A DNA stretch of 64,000 bases, taken from positions 16,230,501 through 16,294,500 of the forward strand of contig NC_064442.1 in assembly GCF_023343835.1 (NCBI RefSeq), written 5' to 3'. The notes beneath the pieces are model-generated. The model did not search any database and was not told where the DNA came from. It was given only the letters and a program-made list of their open reading frames with translations. The stretch is from Lagopus muta (Eukaryota > Chordata > Aves > Galliformes > Phasianidae). The position numbers were made by a program, and so were the translations under genes. This document shows positions 1 through 13,930 of this stretch, in pieces. Positions within the stretch are counted from its first letter, which is position 1; each line of letters begins with the position of its first letter.

Positions 1-285
1 TGCAGGACAAGGGGAAATAGTTTTAAGTTGAGGGAGGTAAGATTTAGGTTGGATGTCAGGGGAAAGTTCTGTACTATGAGAGTGGTGAGGTGTTGGAACA
101 GCTGCCCAGAGAGGCTGTGGATGCCCCGTCCATCCCTGGAGGTGTTCAAGGCCAGGTTGGATGGAGCCCTGGGCAGCCTGGGCTGGTATTAAACGTGGAG
201 GTTGGTGGCCCTGCGTGTGGCAGGGGGTTGGAGATTTGTGATCCTTGAGGTCCCTTCCAACCCTGGCCATTCTGTGACTCTGTGA
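1..285 (+). mobile_element. CR1 LINE 3' fragment
   Basis: It shows hallmark avian CR1 3' sequence: agctgcccagagaggctgtg, ccatccctggaggtgttcaa, and the end with tcccttccaaccctggccat plus tandem attctgtg-like octamers. It is cut by the left window edge and ends about 165 bp before the LACTB start codon. It shares a distinctive internal attaaacgtggaggttggtg segment with the copy at 51292-51580, so both belong to one subfamily. Confidence 0.93.
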
Positions 286-329
286 AACGTGACTCTAAAA
301 CTGTCACCGGGGAATGAAACGCTCGTAAG

Positions 330-720
330 GAACTCTGCGCCGCGTGTCCCAGCCCCGGGCCGCCATTCCCGCTCGACGCGTTCGGGGCTCGGTTCGAGCG
401 CTCGGCAGCGGCTTGGAGCCGCCTGGCGGGCGGGGCGGCGGGGCGGCCATGTCCGGGCTGGCGCGGGCTGTGCGGCGAGTGGCGGCGGTCGGGCTGGCGG
501 CGGCCCGGCGAGGGGAGAGCGGCGGCGGCGGGCGACGCTGGGGCTGGGGGCTGGCGCTGGGACTGGCGCTGGGCGTGAAGGCGGCGGCGGGCAGCGAGGC
601 GGGCGGCGGGCCGGAGAAGGAGGAGGCGGCGGCGGCGGCACGTCGGGGATTCGGAGCGGCCATCGAGAGGAGCCGGGACCTGCTGCAGCGGATCAAGGTG
701 CCGAGCTGCCTGCTTTTTGT
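330..720 (+). promoter_or_regulatory. LACTB: CpG-island promoter of LACTB
   Basis: This stretch is strongly GC and CpG rich compared with its flanks and contains the start codon and exon 1. No TATA box was seen. The left border is set by the CR1 fragment ending at about 285. Confidence 0.7.
449..697 (+). CDS. LACTB: LACTB coding exon 1
   Basis: It encodes 83 residues from MSGLARAVRR to RSRDLLQRIK and ends at a GT donor (gtgccg) in phase 0. The part before residue 60 is Gly/Ala/Arg-rich and poorly conserved, as in other species. The RDLLQRIK end matches the conserved segment just before the enzymatic domain. The donor is weak (AAG|gtgccg), but frame and homology leave no other choice. Confidence 0.93.
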
Positions 721-3700
721 TTTCGCTTGTGCTCCCGATCGCTGACTGCGTTGAATTACAAGCGCGTACTTTCACCGCGTAGTCCCGGTGTTTCTCAGGG
801 TTGCCGGGCTGTGTGTCCTCGGAGCGCTGCTCTGCACGTCGGAGCTCGGGAAAAGCTGTTGCCGGACTGTAAAGATTCTCCTTTGTGTTGTCTAATTTAT
901 TTTTCAGGACGAAGCGGGCATCCCGGGTATCCTGGTCGGAGTTTCTGTGGATGGAAGGGAGGTGTGGTCCGAAGGTCGGTGCGGGCGTCGTGCCGGTTTG
1001 TGCCTCGGGACGCGGCTGCAGGCAGTGCTGGGGAGCAGCGCGGTGCTTACAGGCCAACCCCCTTTGCCTCTCAGGAATCCGGAGAGGCAGCTCTCGTGCG
1101 GTTTATTGTGGCGGTGTTGGAATGCATTAATCGTTATGTATGCTCGAAGCTGTTTCTCTTCCATTGTGGCAGAGCTGAGTAGCAGAATCTTTTGACTCAG
1201 TGTCAAAATCTGACAGTTTTACCTGGTCTCAGCATATCTAATGAGAAAAGCAGAGGTCTGTATAAGATTTGTGCAGAGTCCCTTGACCTGCAGGGAGGTG
1301 CATGTGGGAACCTGTGTTGGATGGTGGTTTGTCACCCTGGCTGCCAGACCCCATAGCAGGACGATCACAAGTGGGAGCATCAGCCCTGCTAGAGCTTTCC
1401 GTGCAGTGCCATGCATGGATACCGAGGTCAGCACTGCCTTGAGTAAGGCAGCAGGGATGTGAGAAGTGTTTCCTCCTCCCTCCTTCTGCTTTCTTGCTGA
1501 AATGATGAGAGCAGTTTGAGATTTGACAGGTGTTTTCCTTAGGAGTACAGCATCTGTGTTCAAATGTGCAATGAAAACACCAGAGCATAACTCTGTGTAC
1601 AATTAAAAAAGAAATGGTCTTGGGCAACTGTTGTCATTTACTTCTTGTTCTTTGCTGAGTTTTGTTTCTGAGTCATTTACTATTACAGTACAGTGTTGCA
1701 TAGCCTGACTGCTTTCAGGTGTCACAGAAGTGCTCGTACTGAAAACTGCTGCACTTTATAGCATTAATGCTGAAGCATCACCTTCAGCTTCTTCAAGCCC
1801 ATCTGAAATTGAAGGCTGGTTGGAGTGTCTGGTAATACTGCCTTAATTCCAGTTAGTGTTGCCAGACTGATGTGTTTTTACATAGGAAAACACTGGTGCT
1901 GAGATTCTTACACTTTCCTTTAATTAAAGTCATGCCAGGAGATCATGAAACTGTAACAGAACTGTCTGGTGAAGCTTTACAATGTAGGTGATTGTTGTGA
2001 GTTGAGTAATGTCCTTTCTTAACTTCTGTACTGGTAAAATATGACCCTTCAGTATTTTAAACATTAATTTGGAGTAATAATAGAGCATTGAGGACCATTG
2101 GACAGTTATTTTACAATCTAGATTCGATTTTGTTTTTTACAGTGAATATTTGACCGTAGGAACGTAAGTTTTGGTTTAATCTTCAATCTTAATTAAAGGG
2201 TTTTCTTGTGTTCTTAATCATTAATTTGGGTTGATGTTGGATAATACCAGGGGGCTTAATTAACCTGTCCTACTAAATTAAAGCGTTATTCGCTTAAGTG
2301 AAACAGAAACACAATCCACTGCTTCATGTCTCAATTCAGCTAGAAGGAAAACGTTTTGGGGAACCAATAAATCCAGAAAAATCCAGCAAAAAGTTCAGCA
2401 TGTCTCTGTGTGAAATATCTCCCACTGTGTTTTTACTTCTTTGCAGGTTTGGGTTACGCCGACGTAGAGAATCGTGTGATGTGTAAGCCAGAGACCATCA
2501 TGAGAATTGCCAGTATCAGCAAGTGTCTCACCATGATGGCTGTTGCCAAACTGTGGGAAGAGGGGAAGCTGGACTTAGATGCTCCAGTGCAGAAATACGT
2601 CCCTGAATTTCCAGAAAAAGTCTACGAAGGTGAAAAGGTACGTGGTTGTTTTGTTCCTGCCATTGCACAGCTGTGTATGTACAGCTGTTTTGTGCCCTTG
2701 TCCTGTAACGTGCCAGAAGCCGTTCAGACAAGTGCTGATGTTTGATGCTTCAAAAAGCAGTGCTGGAAGTGTGGATCTTCGGTTTTAGAGTGTGTAATGT
2801 GCATTTATTGATGTAGTTTAACTCCTTTCGGTACATGGAGTTTAAAAGGTCTTCCATCTCTGTCCTCATGTTGGGTTTTACTCTCTGGTGAATCAATGTG
2901 CATTTTATTTTTAACAAAGAGAGCTCCTGTTGTCCTATTCTATCTAGGTCACTATTACCACAAGATTGTTAGTCTCACACTTGAGTGGGATTCGTCACTA
3001 TGAAAAAGATATTGCAAAAGTAAAGGAAGAAAAGGAAAAGGCAAACAGAGCACTTAAACTGACAAAATCCGGCCAAGATAAAGAACAGAAAGAGAAAGAT
3101 GGCAAAGGCATTGAAAAGACTGACTCTGACAAGCCAAAGAAGGAACACGAAGGTGAAGTAAAAAGCCGAAATTCAAAACCTGGCAGGAGAGACAAGGAGT
3201 TTGAACATGAGGAGTATTATTTGAAGGAAAAATTTGAGGGCGTGATTGAATCGCTGAAGATATTTAAAAATGATCCTTTATTCTTCAAGCCAGGTGAGTT
3301 ACCGCTACTTTGCACCAAGGCAGACTTTTCTGGTGATTTTTGTTGTTGTTTCAAATTGCTTTGTATTCAGCACAGCTTTATATTCATTAGCATCCCATAA
3401 ATAATATTTGTGCATTCTGTTTTTGTTCTATTGTGTTACTTTCTTCCTGTACTCCACTGAAAGCTTGATGGAGAAATATTTGGGCTGACCTGCACAAACT
3501 GTCCAGTCATACAGTTGTCTTCAAGTGCCAGTATTTGTAATGCTCAAACCAATCAGGTTACACAGAGTCCCAAAAATGTGTTACAGCCATTCTCAGAGCT
3601 ACCTGCAAGTGCCTGTCTGCTGCCTCACATCAATTCCTAGGACCCATTGCCATAATCCTGTGACGTGGTGTTAAAATTGGAGTGAGAACATTGCATTGCT

Positions 3701-6476
3701 GCATGCACTTTGGTTTCCACATGTGATTACTTAAATGTTGTCCCATAAGCTTCCCATTTAAGCGTCATGCAGCTGACTTCAACCCCCTGTGCTCTTTGTT
3801 TCTTTAAGGTAGCCAGTTCTTGTATTCAACATATGGCTTTACTCTCCTAAGTGCTGTTGTGGAGAGAGTTTCGGGGCAGAAATTTACAGAGTACATGCTA
3901 AAAATGTTCCGTGACTTGGATATGCTGTCAACTGTGCTGGATGACAACGAAGCAATGATATATAACAGAGCAAGGTAAGAAAGAATGAGGTTTTACTCTG
4001 CTGCTTCTGTGGTGTTTGCTGCTCTTTTCGTCTTTGAGCCAACTGAATTAAGAGTGTGCACTGTTCTTTTTTGGTCATGCTTTTAAATGAAGTGGGCCAT
4101 GTTATCCTGTGACTTTGTGTCAACACTACACTATTTGTTCTATAAATGTGAAATTACAGAGCTAGAAATAAGATTAGCAATTATAATAGTGCTCATGGGG
4201 GTGGACGTGGTGGGGGTGACTGAGGAGTTTGCATTTAGGTTGGTTACAGCTAAGCAGGTACATGTAAATCGAGAAAAACAGAGCAATAAGGACTGAGTTT
4301 CTTATCTCTGCCCTTATTTTACTGAGCCACCTGGATGAGCTCTAAGGTTGATTTGTTGATTCACATTTTAAGTTGCTGTGCAGGAGAAAAATTCAGCTGA
4401 ATCACAACAGCAGATGATGGCAAGCCTCAGAACAATGGGTTTTAACTTTCTTAAAAGCGTGGGTTTCAAAGTGCTGTAAAAGAGTGGAAATGGCTACGAA
4501 TGTGCTGGATCCAGGTTTTGTAGTACTTGTGTGAGTGTGTATTAAACATGTTGTTACATAGTGTTGTTGCTAACAACAGTAGCATTGGAGATCTTTCAAG
4601 GGTAGCTTTACTGCTGCATTCTAAGATGTTTTGTGTAGTTATTTCACTTGCAAATATTCAGAGGTTCTCCAGCTATTTGTAGATCTGGATTCTAGTGGTC
4701 TTGTAAATTATCAGGCTGCTGTAGTGAAGTTCCTTTTGAGATGTAAGTGTATAAACAAGTCTATAAACCAAAATATGGCAGGGATAAAAGAATTAGGACA
4801 GGCGCTGTTTCTTGGTCTTTTTATGGCTTATTTAAGGAACACTAGGATCATCATGTGATGGTTTTTGCCTCCTCATGCAGCCAGCTTGATGTCTCAGACT
4901 GAAAAATACTGAGAAGTCGTGGTTTTTTTAATGGTTTGCTTTTGCTGTATTTCACTAAGAAAAAAAAAAGGCTTAAAACCTTACATTTCCAAAATTTTTT
5001 TAGAGCTGCGAGTAAAGTATTCAGCATCTTTGTAACAAGTTATATTGTGACAAAAAATGAGTGTAGGGACACTGAGATATGCAAGTTACCAGCAGAGCTG
5101 ATAGTCGTCTTGGACCATTTATCTTTCTTTGCTTCAGCCTCAATTTTCAGTACTAGCTTTTTCAGAAGTTCCCTGAATGTTTTCCAGTGTACATGTTGAC
5201 CAGATAGAGGATAGAAGCATGTACTGCCTAAAGTAGGCTTGCTGCTTTTTCTCTCCCTTTCCCTCTCCCTCTCCCCTCCCCTTCCCTTCTTTTTCATGTG
5301 ATTCATTTCCACAGGTCTTTAAGCAGTCTGTGGATTTGCTATGCTTGAAATTCATCAGAATGTATAGGTATGCAACAGTGCTTTTCATCTGCTGTATGAA
5401 ATGCACCCATTCAGGAGTGTACCATTGCAAAAGTGTAACTCTGTCTGTGCTGCTGTTGTGCTCTTTATTCTGCAATTCCAGTTGGTAGTTTTAATTTTGT
5501 ATTTTAATGACAGGTTTTGCAAGACTCTTTCCTGCTTGCTTTGTTAGTTTCAGAATATTGAGTTGTATGTAGTAACTGTAATGGAGCAGGGGGAGAAATT
5601 AATCACAGATGGAAACTACTGGCTCAGAATAGTCTGTGAGGCTTTGGTGAAATTTCAGCTGGGTCTCAGATAACAGCAGGGTAGCAGCAGGATTCCTCTT
5701 TCTTGAAACACTTTTGAAATCTAGTACAGGGATTTGAGAGAAGTCCTGTGCTGGATGAATTTTTGTGTTGATTTTTCTCACAAACAAACAAACAAACAAA
5801 AACATTTAAGGAAAAAATATTTTGAACAAGACAACATTTTCATGAGAACAATTTCACACATGCTCAGATTGCCCTGTTGAGGTAGTTGAGGGAAGTATCT
5901 GAGATGACAAGTTGAATGTTCTTGAATTCTAGGTGTTACGTTTACAACAAAAAGGGACGACTGGTAAACGCACCGTATGTGGACAACTCTTACAAGTGGG
6001 CTGGTGGAGGCTTCCTGTCATCAGTAGGAGACCTTCTGAAATTTGGAAATGCCTTGTTGTACAGTTACCAAGCTGGACAATTTAGAAACAACAATGGCAA
6101 GCTTCTGCCTGGGTACCTGAAACCAGACACGGTTGCAATGATGTGGACCCCAGTGCCAAAAACTGAAGTATCGTGGGACAGGGATGGTAAATATGCAATG
6201 GCTTGGGCTGTGGTAGAGAAGAAACAACAGTGTGGCTTTTGCAGGCGGCAGAGACACTACGCATCTCATACGGGTGGTGCAGTGGGTGCAAGCAGCGTTC
6301 TCCTGATCCTTCCTGAAGAGTTGGACTCTCATGCTGAAGATACTGCAGAAGTGGCACCACCTAGGGGAGTAATTGTTAGCATTATCTGTAATATGCAATC
6401 TGTTTCCCTCAACAGCACTGCCTTAAAGATTGCAAGGGAATTTGATAAAGAAAAACGGGCACAAAATATAGGTTAA
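449..6476 (+). CDS. LACTB: LACTB, mitochondrial serine beta-lactamase-like protein (six coding exons)
   Basis: The exons 449-697, 908-974, 2447-2637, 2948-3293, 3809-3974 and 5933-6476 join in one frame to 520 residues plus stop; human LACTB has 547. The family derives from bacterial class C beta-lactamases/penicillin-binding proteins, forms filaments in the mitochondrial intermembrane space and acts as a protease-like enzyme affecting mitochondrial lipid metabolism. Visible in the sequence are an Arg/Ala-rich N-terminus with a short Gly/Leu hydrophobic stretch (mitochondrial targeting and anchoring), the nucleophile motif SISK at about residues 128-131, a YST motif (equivalent of YxN) at about 290-292, and HTGG (equivalent of KTG) at about 452-455. 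A highly charged Lys/Glu linker in exon 4 separates the first two motifs. The start is the ATG in the CpG island with the context gcggccATGt. All three catalytic motifs are present, so the gene looks functional. It converges tail to tail with RPS27L. Confidence 0.96.
908..974 (+). CDS. LACTB: LACTB coding exon 2
   Basis: This 67-nt exon encodes DEAGIPGILVGVSVDGREVW followed by SE, the first beta strand of the beta-lactamase fold. It follows a ttttcag acceptor and ends GAAG|gtcggt in phase 1. It lies only 210 nt after exon 1. Confidence 0.93.
2447..2637 (+). CDS. LACTB: LACTB coding exon 3 with catalytic SISK
   Basis: It encodes GLGYADVENR through the nucleophile motif in MRIASISKCLTM to FPEKVYEGEK. 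The acceptor is ttgcag, the donor AAG|gtacgt, and the end is phase 0. The serine of SISK is the expected acyl-enzyme nucleophile. Confidence 0.95.
2948..3293 (+). CDS. LACTB: LACTB coding exon 4 with charged linker
   Basis: It starts VTITTRLLVSHLSGIRHYEK and ends KNDPLFFKPG (split Gly, phase 1). Between lie roughly 75 residues dominated by Lys and Glu, an insertion that distinguishes LACTB from bacterial beta-lactamases. The donor is CAG|gtgagt. Confidence 0.95.
3809..3974 (+). CDS. LACTB: LACTB coding exon 5 with YST motif
   Basis: It encodes SQFLYSTYGFTLLSAVVERV to NEAMIYNRA, following a polypyrimidine tract and taag acceptor, with donor AG|gtaaga in phase 2. YST corresponds to the second catalytic motif of class C beta-lactamases. 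Confidence 0.95.
3975..5932 (+). other. LACTB intron 5
   Basis: A 1.96 kb intron. The only structure I see is a (CT/CCCT)n pyrimidine-rich run at about 5249-5290. No exon-like or repeat-derived segment was recognised. Confidence 0.8.
5249..5290. repeat. CT-rich simple repeat in LACTB intron 5
   Basis: An uninterrupted pyrimidine tract of CCCT/CTC units (ctctccctttccctctccct and onward), read directly from the sequence. Confidence 0.85.
5933..6476 (+). CDS. LACTB: LACTB coding exon 6 (terminal) with HTGG
   Basis: It completes the split Arg codon, then runs CYVYNKKGRLVNAPYVDNSY through YASHTGGAVGASSVLL to the stop after EKRAQNIG. HTG is the LACTB equivalent of the KTG triad of beta-lactamases. 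The C-terminal tail differs slightly from the human KRSD ending. Confidence 0.96.
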
Positions 6477-7159
6477 AAAAAGAGAGATGAATAAGTGAAG
6501 TTGAAATAAGTTGAGTAAGTGAACATGAAAAACAAATGGAAACGGAGATCAAATTGGGCCCTGAGGTCCCAAAGGACAGGTGAGGAAAAAGCATCAACAC
6601 TTCACTGAAATTCTGCTAGTGGTGCCACGTTTAAGTGTGCTGGAATTCGTCTCTCAGGGAAGCTCCTTACAAGAAAGAAGAATGTAACAAGCAAATTTGA
6701 CTCCCCGTGTTAACTGTGTAAGTTATCATTTCAGCAGTGAGGCTTTTTTCCTCATCCAGTTATTTGACCAACATTCAAAAAATAACAACAGCGGCCGAAC
6801 AAACAGAGCGTTGCTTTCTCCTGTTAAGTACAACAGCAGATTATCTGCCTTCAGTGCTAAGCTTTTAAAAGACCTGATTCTTTATTCTCAGTTCTGATCT
6901 TTGAAAACAGTAAAATCAGAATGACTTTACTGTTGACAAAATGTGTGTTTTTACGTACAACTTGTTTTTTAATTTGATTAAAAAGCAAAAAACAAAGCTA
7001 CCTCTGGGAAGATTTCCATCAAGTGCATTTTTGTCAGAGTTGTGTATTGCCAAGAATTGGAAAAGAAAGGCCATAGAATCACGTGTGTAAAATAATTTTA
7101 TTTAGATATTCAACGCCATTCTTTGTTAGACATAAAATGTGGCATTTCTGTAGTGTGGA

Positions 7160-7165
7160 AATAAA
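7160..7165 (+). terminator. LACTB: Probable LACTB polyadenylation signal
   Basis: A canonical AATAAA lies about 0.7 kb after the LACTB stop. An upstream variant ATTAAA at 6977-6982 is an alternative site. Actual cleavage cannot be seen from sequence. Confidence 0.55.
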
Positions 7166-8579
7166 GGTGTTATTTCACATGTACCTGAGTAGCACAGCAC
7201 GGTGAGCTGTCAGGCAGCCTTACTGCTGGATGATACACGTAGCTGGTAGCAGCAGTTGTAGCCAACAGCTGGAAATGGCACTGTATTCTGGAATGTAGAG
7301 TTTTCTTTTGTTCATGAATTAGGAACTAAAATAACTCAGTAAAATTTCAAGCCCATTCTCAAAGCCAGTAGTAGAAATCTGATGCACTTTGAGGGTTTTT
7401 CTGTTTGTCTTCCCCAAACCATCCTTGTTTCTATTTTGGACATTTACCTCAAGGCATTACTTTTGCACAAGACTGAACAAGAAATTCTGTCGGACTTCCA
7501 AATAAGCAGTATCTAATCTTCATGCTTTCAATAGAAATACAGTACCAGCTGATTATGTTTATTTGATGTATTCCATCATGCTGTGCACGATCTCTGCAAT
7601 CTCCAAGACTCCACTTCCCTGTGGTTACATCAGACAGTATTTCCAGGTTGAGATGAAACAAACCATCCCACAGCAGTTCTAATGCTTGAAACCCTGCACT
7701 GTTTAGCAGTTCTGCCTCTGAATTTAAGGAGCAAAATGTTTTGAGTAACAGTTGAAAGAAGGTCGCCTTACCTTCATCTTTCCCAAGCTAGAGTTTTTAG
7801 TATTAACTTCACACTGCTATCTGCCACGTGATGCAGTGCCATGTTGTCAGCTGTGTTACCATTATGCCTGTGAATATTTTTTGTCTAAGACTGACAAATG
7901 AAGAAATTTATTACTTTGAGGTGTCAGTGCTTTACCTGCACTGGCGGTAGGGGGCTGCTTTGGAACTCTTCATAATTATAAGTAATTGTTCCTGTGCTAA
8001 AACAGCACAATGAAATGTTACTGTGTGAAAACAGTAAAAGCTTACAAACTGTTTGCTTAGCTTTTCTGGCCCACAAAAAATTTACTTCCATATTCATGAA
8101 TGATGGAACAAGCTCATTTGGTGAGGCAGTGTATTCACCTGCACCCACTGAGGTCTTTAATGTTGTTCGACAATTCAGGACAGAGGTACTGGAGATGAAC
8201 ATCTACAATGCCAACATTGCTTTTTGCAGTCTTGAGCACCTGCTAGCTGGCTAAGCCTGCAGCAGCAGAATCATTGGCCATTTTCCATAGGGAGCAAGAG
8301 TAGGTAAGTAGTTCTGCATTGTTTTCATGTTGGAGAATATGCGAACAGAAGTTGACAGAACAAAATGTTTTACATATGGAAACCCTAAAAAGTAACACTG
8401 CTACTTCAGGATTATGATGCATTTATTTTGTGAATGGCATTTAACATTCTTGAAAACCATTTTGTGTATTTCAGAGACAAGTTTCACTAGCTGACCATTG
8501 CGAGAGAGTTTAGATACAAAGTGAGCATGCAGAAGGGGTAGGTCTTGTATTGTGCTTGTCTACGTGTGACCAAACAGTA

Positions 8580-8860
8580 ATCATAGAATATCCTGAGTTG
8601 GAAGGGACCGTAAGGATCACTGAGTCCAACTCCTGGCTCCACACAGGACCACCCAAAAATCAGTCCATAAGAGTGTTATCCAGTCACGTCCTGAACTCTG
8701 GCAAGGTGGATGCCATGACCACTGCCCTTGGCAGCCTGTTCAGTGCCTGACTGTCCTCTAGGTGAAGAACCTCCAACCTGACCCTCCCTTGTTGCAGCTA
8801 CTTGCCGTTCTGTTGGGTTCTACCACTGGTTACCACCAACACGCTGGAATGAATTCCTTT
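8580..8860 (-). mobile_element. CR1 LINE 3' fragment, inverted
   Basis: It begins with the inverse of the CR1 3' end (atcatagaatatcctgagtt, ggaagggaccgtaaggatca) and continues through ccaactcctggctccacaca and ctctggcaaggtggatgcca. CR1 sense is on the - strand. It is fairly diverged, suggesting an older copy. Confidence 0.85.
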
Positions 8861-10352
8861 GGACGTACAGGTGTTTGAAGTATGTAAGAAAGTGAATAAT
8901 GAAGTGTCTTAAGATACTTTTAACACTAAGATATTCATGACGGTATCCCACTCCCCTCGTGGATTGATTAGCCACCAGCCTTTTGTATGCAGAGACCACA
9001 TAGTTTTTACATCCTGTAACTTCAAAGGTCTACTGTAATGTGTACAGCTATGTAAAATGTGAAAATGTTAAGAAGTCTTCCATCACATGTAGCAAAATGT
9101 GTCAGAGTTTCTCTGATATGGCACTTAATCACAAATCTTACCTTTTTCTGTGTTGGGTAGAGGTAGGAGGAGAGCAGAAATGGGGGAGACTAAGCATCAG
9201 TCTGACAGCACAAATGGCCAAGTCACAGTATTGCTGTTGTCTTTAGCGTGAAGCCACTTACTTGATGCATTGGCATTAAGTATAGAAAACTGGTCAACTA
9301 ATTGCAACTTAGGTGACTGACATGTTCTTAACTTGTCCTGTGCAAACAGTATGGCACAAACATGAACCTGTTCTGTTCTTGAAGGTATGCATGCTAAATC
9401 GGTGCACCTGTTTCTGTATCAAACACCTGCTTCTCACACCTGGTAATTATCAGTGTTCTCTATTAAGTGAAATAAAACAGCTTGCAAATGCACTGAATTA
9501 CAATATCAGGTTTTTTCCTAATTAACTAGAAACATATAGAGTTTTTTTTTAATCATGAAAATGAAACAAATAAATTCCTAACGATAATGAGCTCACCAAG
9601 ACAGGTGATATTTTAAAACAGATGATGCTGACATATAACGTAAAATTTTAAGTAGTATTAAAGCAAGGTGTAAGATGGCATGTTTGAAGGGTGTATCATG
9701 GTATTAAAAATAAATCTCAGTTTTTTAGCAACCCTTTAGGAGGGGATGGCTTTTAACAGCTAATTAAAAACTGGTTTCCTCATTGCAAAAGGGTAATGAT
9801 TAAATTTCAATACTTAATACTGAAAATATGCACTGTTGCTTGTATGCCACATACTTACACTACGCTCAGTGCTTTCAGTATTTTGCAAAATGATTTAAAT
9901 ACTTTTTTTTTTTTGTGCATAGGAATCTCAGTATAGAATGTGGAGTGCAGGTTGTAGACCAGATTAGAGAGAGGGAAAACCAGGCATTCCAGAACAACAT
10001 CTGAACACGTGTGAGTAATTCTGCATCTGAGAAATAACTATTACCACAGAGTAAGGGGACCAAAGCCATGTTGAAACAGCTGAGCTGCATGTCCTTTTTA
10101 AACCTGTCTACCTTTTGTAACCCTGGCCATTGAAGCAGCCACAGCATTCAGTTATAAAAAATGTGTTCTTAGTGCCGACTGTCACCATATGGTTTACCCT
10201 GCTGATGATTAACAGAAAGAAGGATGCAGCGAGTCCAAGGTTCAGATTTTTATATTAAATGACACCACCCAATTACAAAACACTGTTTAAAGCTGTAAAA
10301 ATAGAGCTCAACTGTCTGCGACTTACAGGGAAAAAAAATGCACTTCAAATCA

Positions 10353-10358
10353 TTTATT
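10353..10358 (-). terminator. RPS27L: Probable RPS27L polyadenylation signal
   Basis: TTTATT on the + strand is AATAAA on the transcribed strand, about 145 nt after the stop, giving a short 3' UTR typical of ribosomal protein genes. Confidence 0.6.
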
Positions 10359-10501
10359 GAAAAAGATTCCAGCTGATCAGTCACCAGTAGTGTGTCATTT
10401 TCACAAAGTCAGTCATAATTACATTGTTACATCAAGCATTTTTTTTAACAGGTAAGGCTTTCAGGAGTCACAGATCCACTGCTGTATGTTGAAGAGACTG
10501 T

Positions 10502-13831
<3,330 letters not shown>

Positions 13832-13930
13832 GGCTGCGGGGCCTCCCGCGGATCGCTGCTCGGGGCGCTCGGAGGACTCGGCTCGATGGTGCGGGGGGCG
13901 GGGCGGGGCGGGGCGCTGAGCGGCGGAAAT
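13832..13930 (-). promoter_or_regulatory. RPS27L: RPS27L GC-box promoter
   Basis: A CpG-rich stretch directly upstream of the start codon contains tandem GC boxes (GGGGCGGGGC units, 13891-13915), which fit Sp1-family binding. The transcription start, and any 5' TOP pyrimidine tract, cannot be fixed from the sequence alone. Confidence 0.6.

Larger units (their letters stand above)
6477..10334. other. LACTB 3' UTR and intergenic gap to RPS27L 3' end
   Basis: Apart from the polyadenylation signals and the CR1 at 8580-8860, this interval is AT-rich and carries no recognised gene. A CTCF-like core (tagggggc) is present at about 7946-7953, but the flanking bases match the full consensus only partly. 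Confidence 0.7.

Noticed and set aside
289..1182. 297-codon open frame through LACTB exons 1-2
   Set aside because: It is in a different frame from LACTB and is sustained by GC-rich composition. The true product is fixed by homology and splice phase.
7937..7960. Second CTCF-like site downstream of LACTB
   Set aside because: The core tagggggc fits, but three flanking consensus positions fail, so it is too weak to claim by eye.
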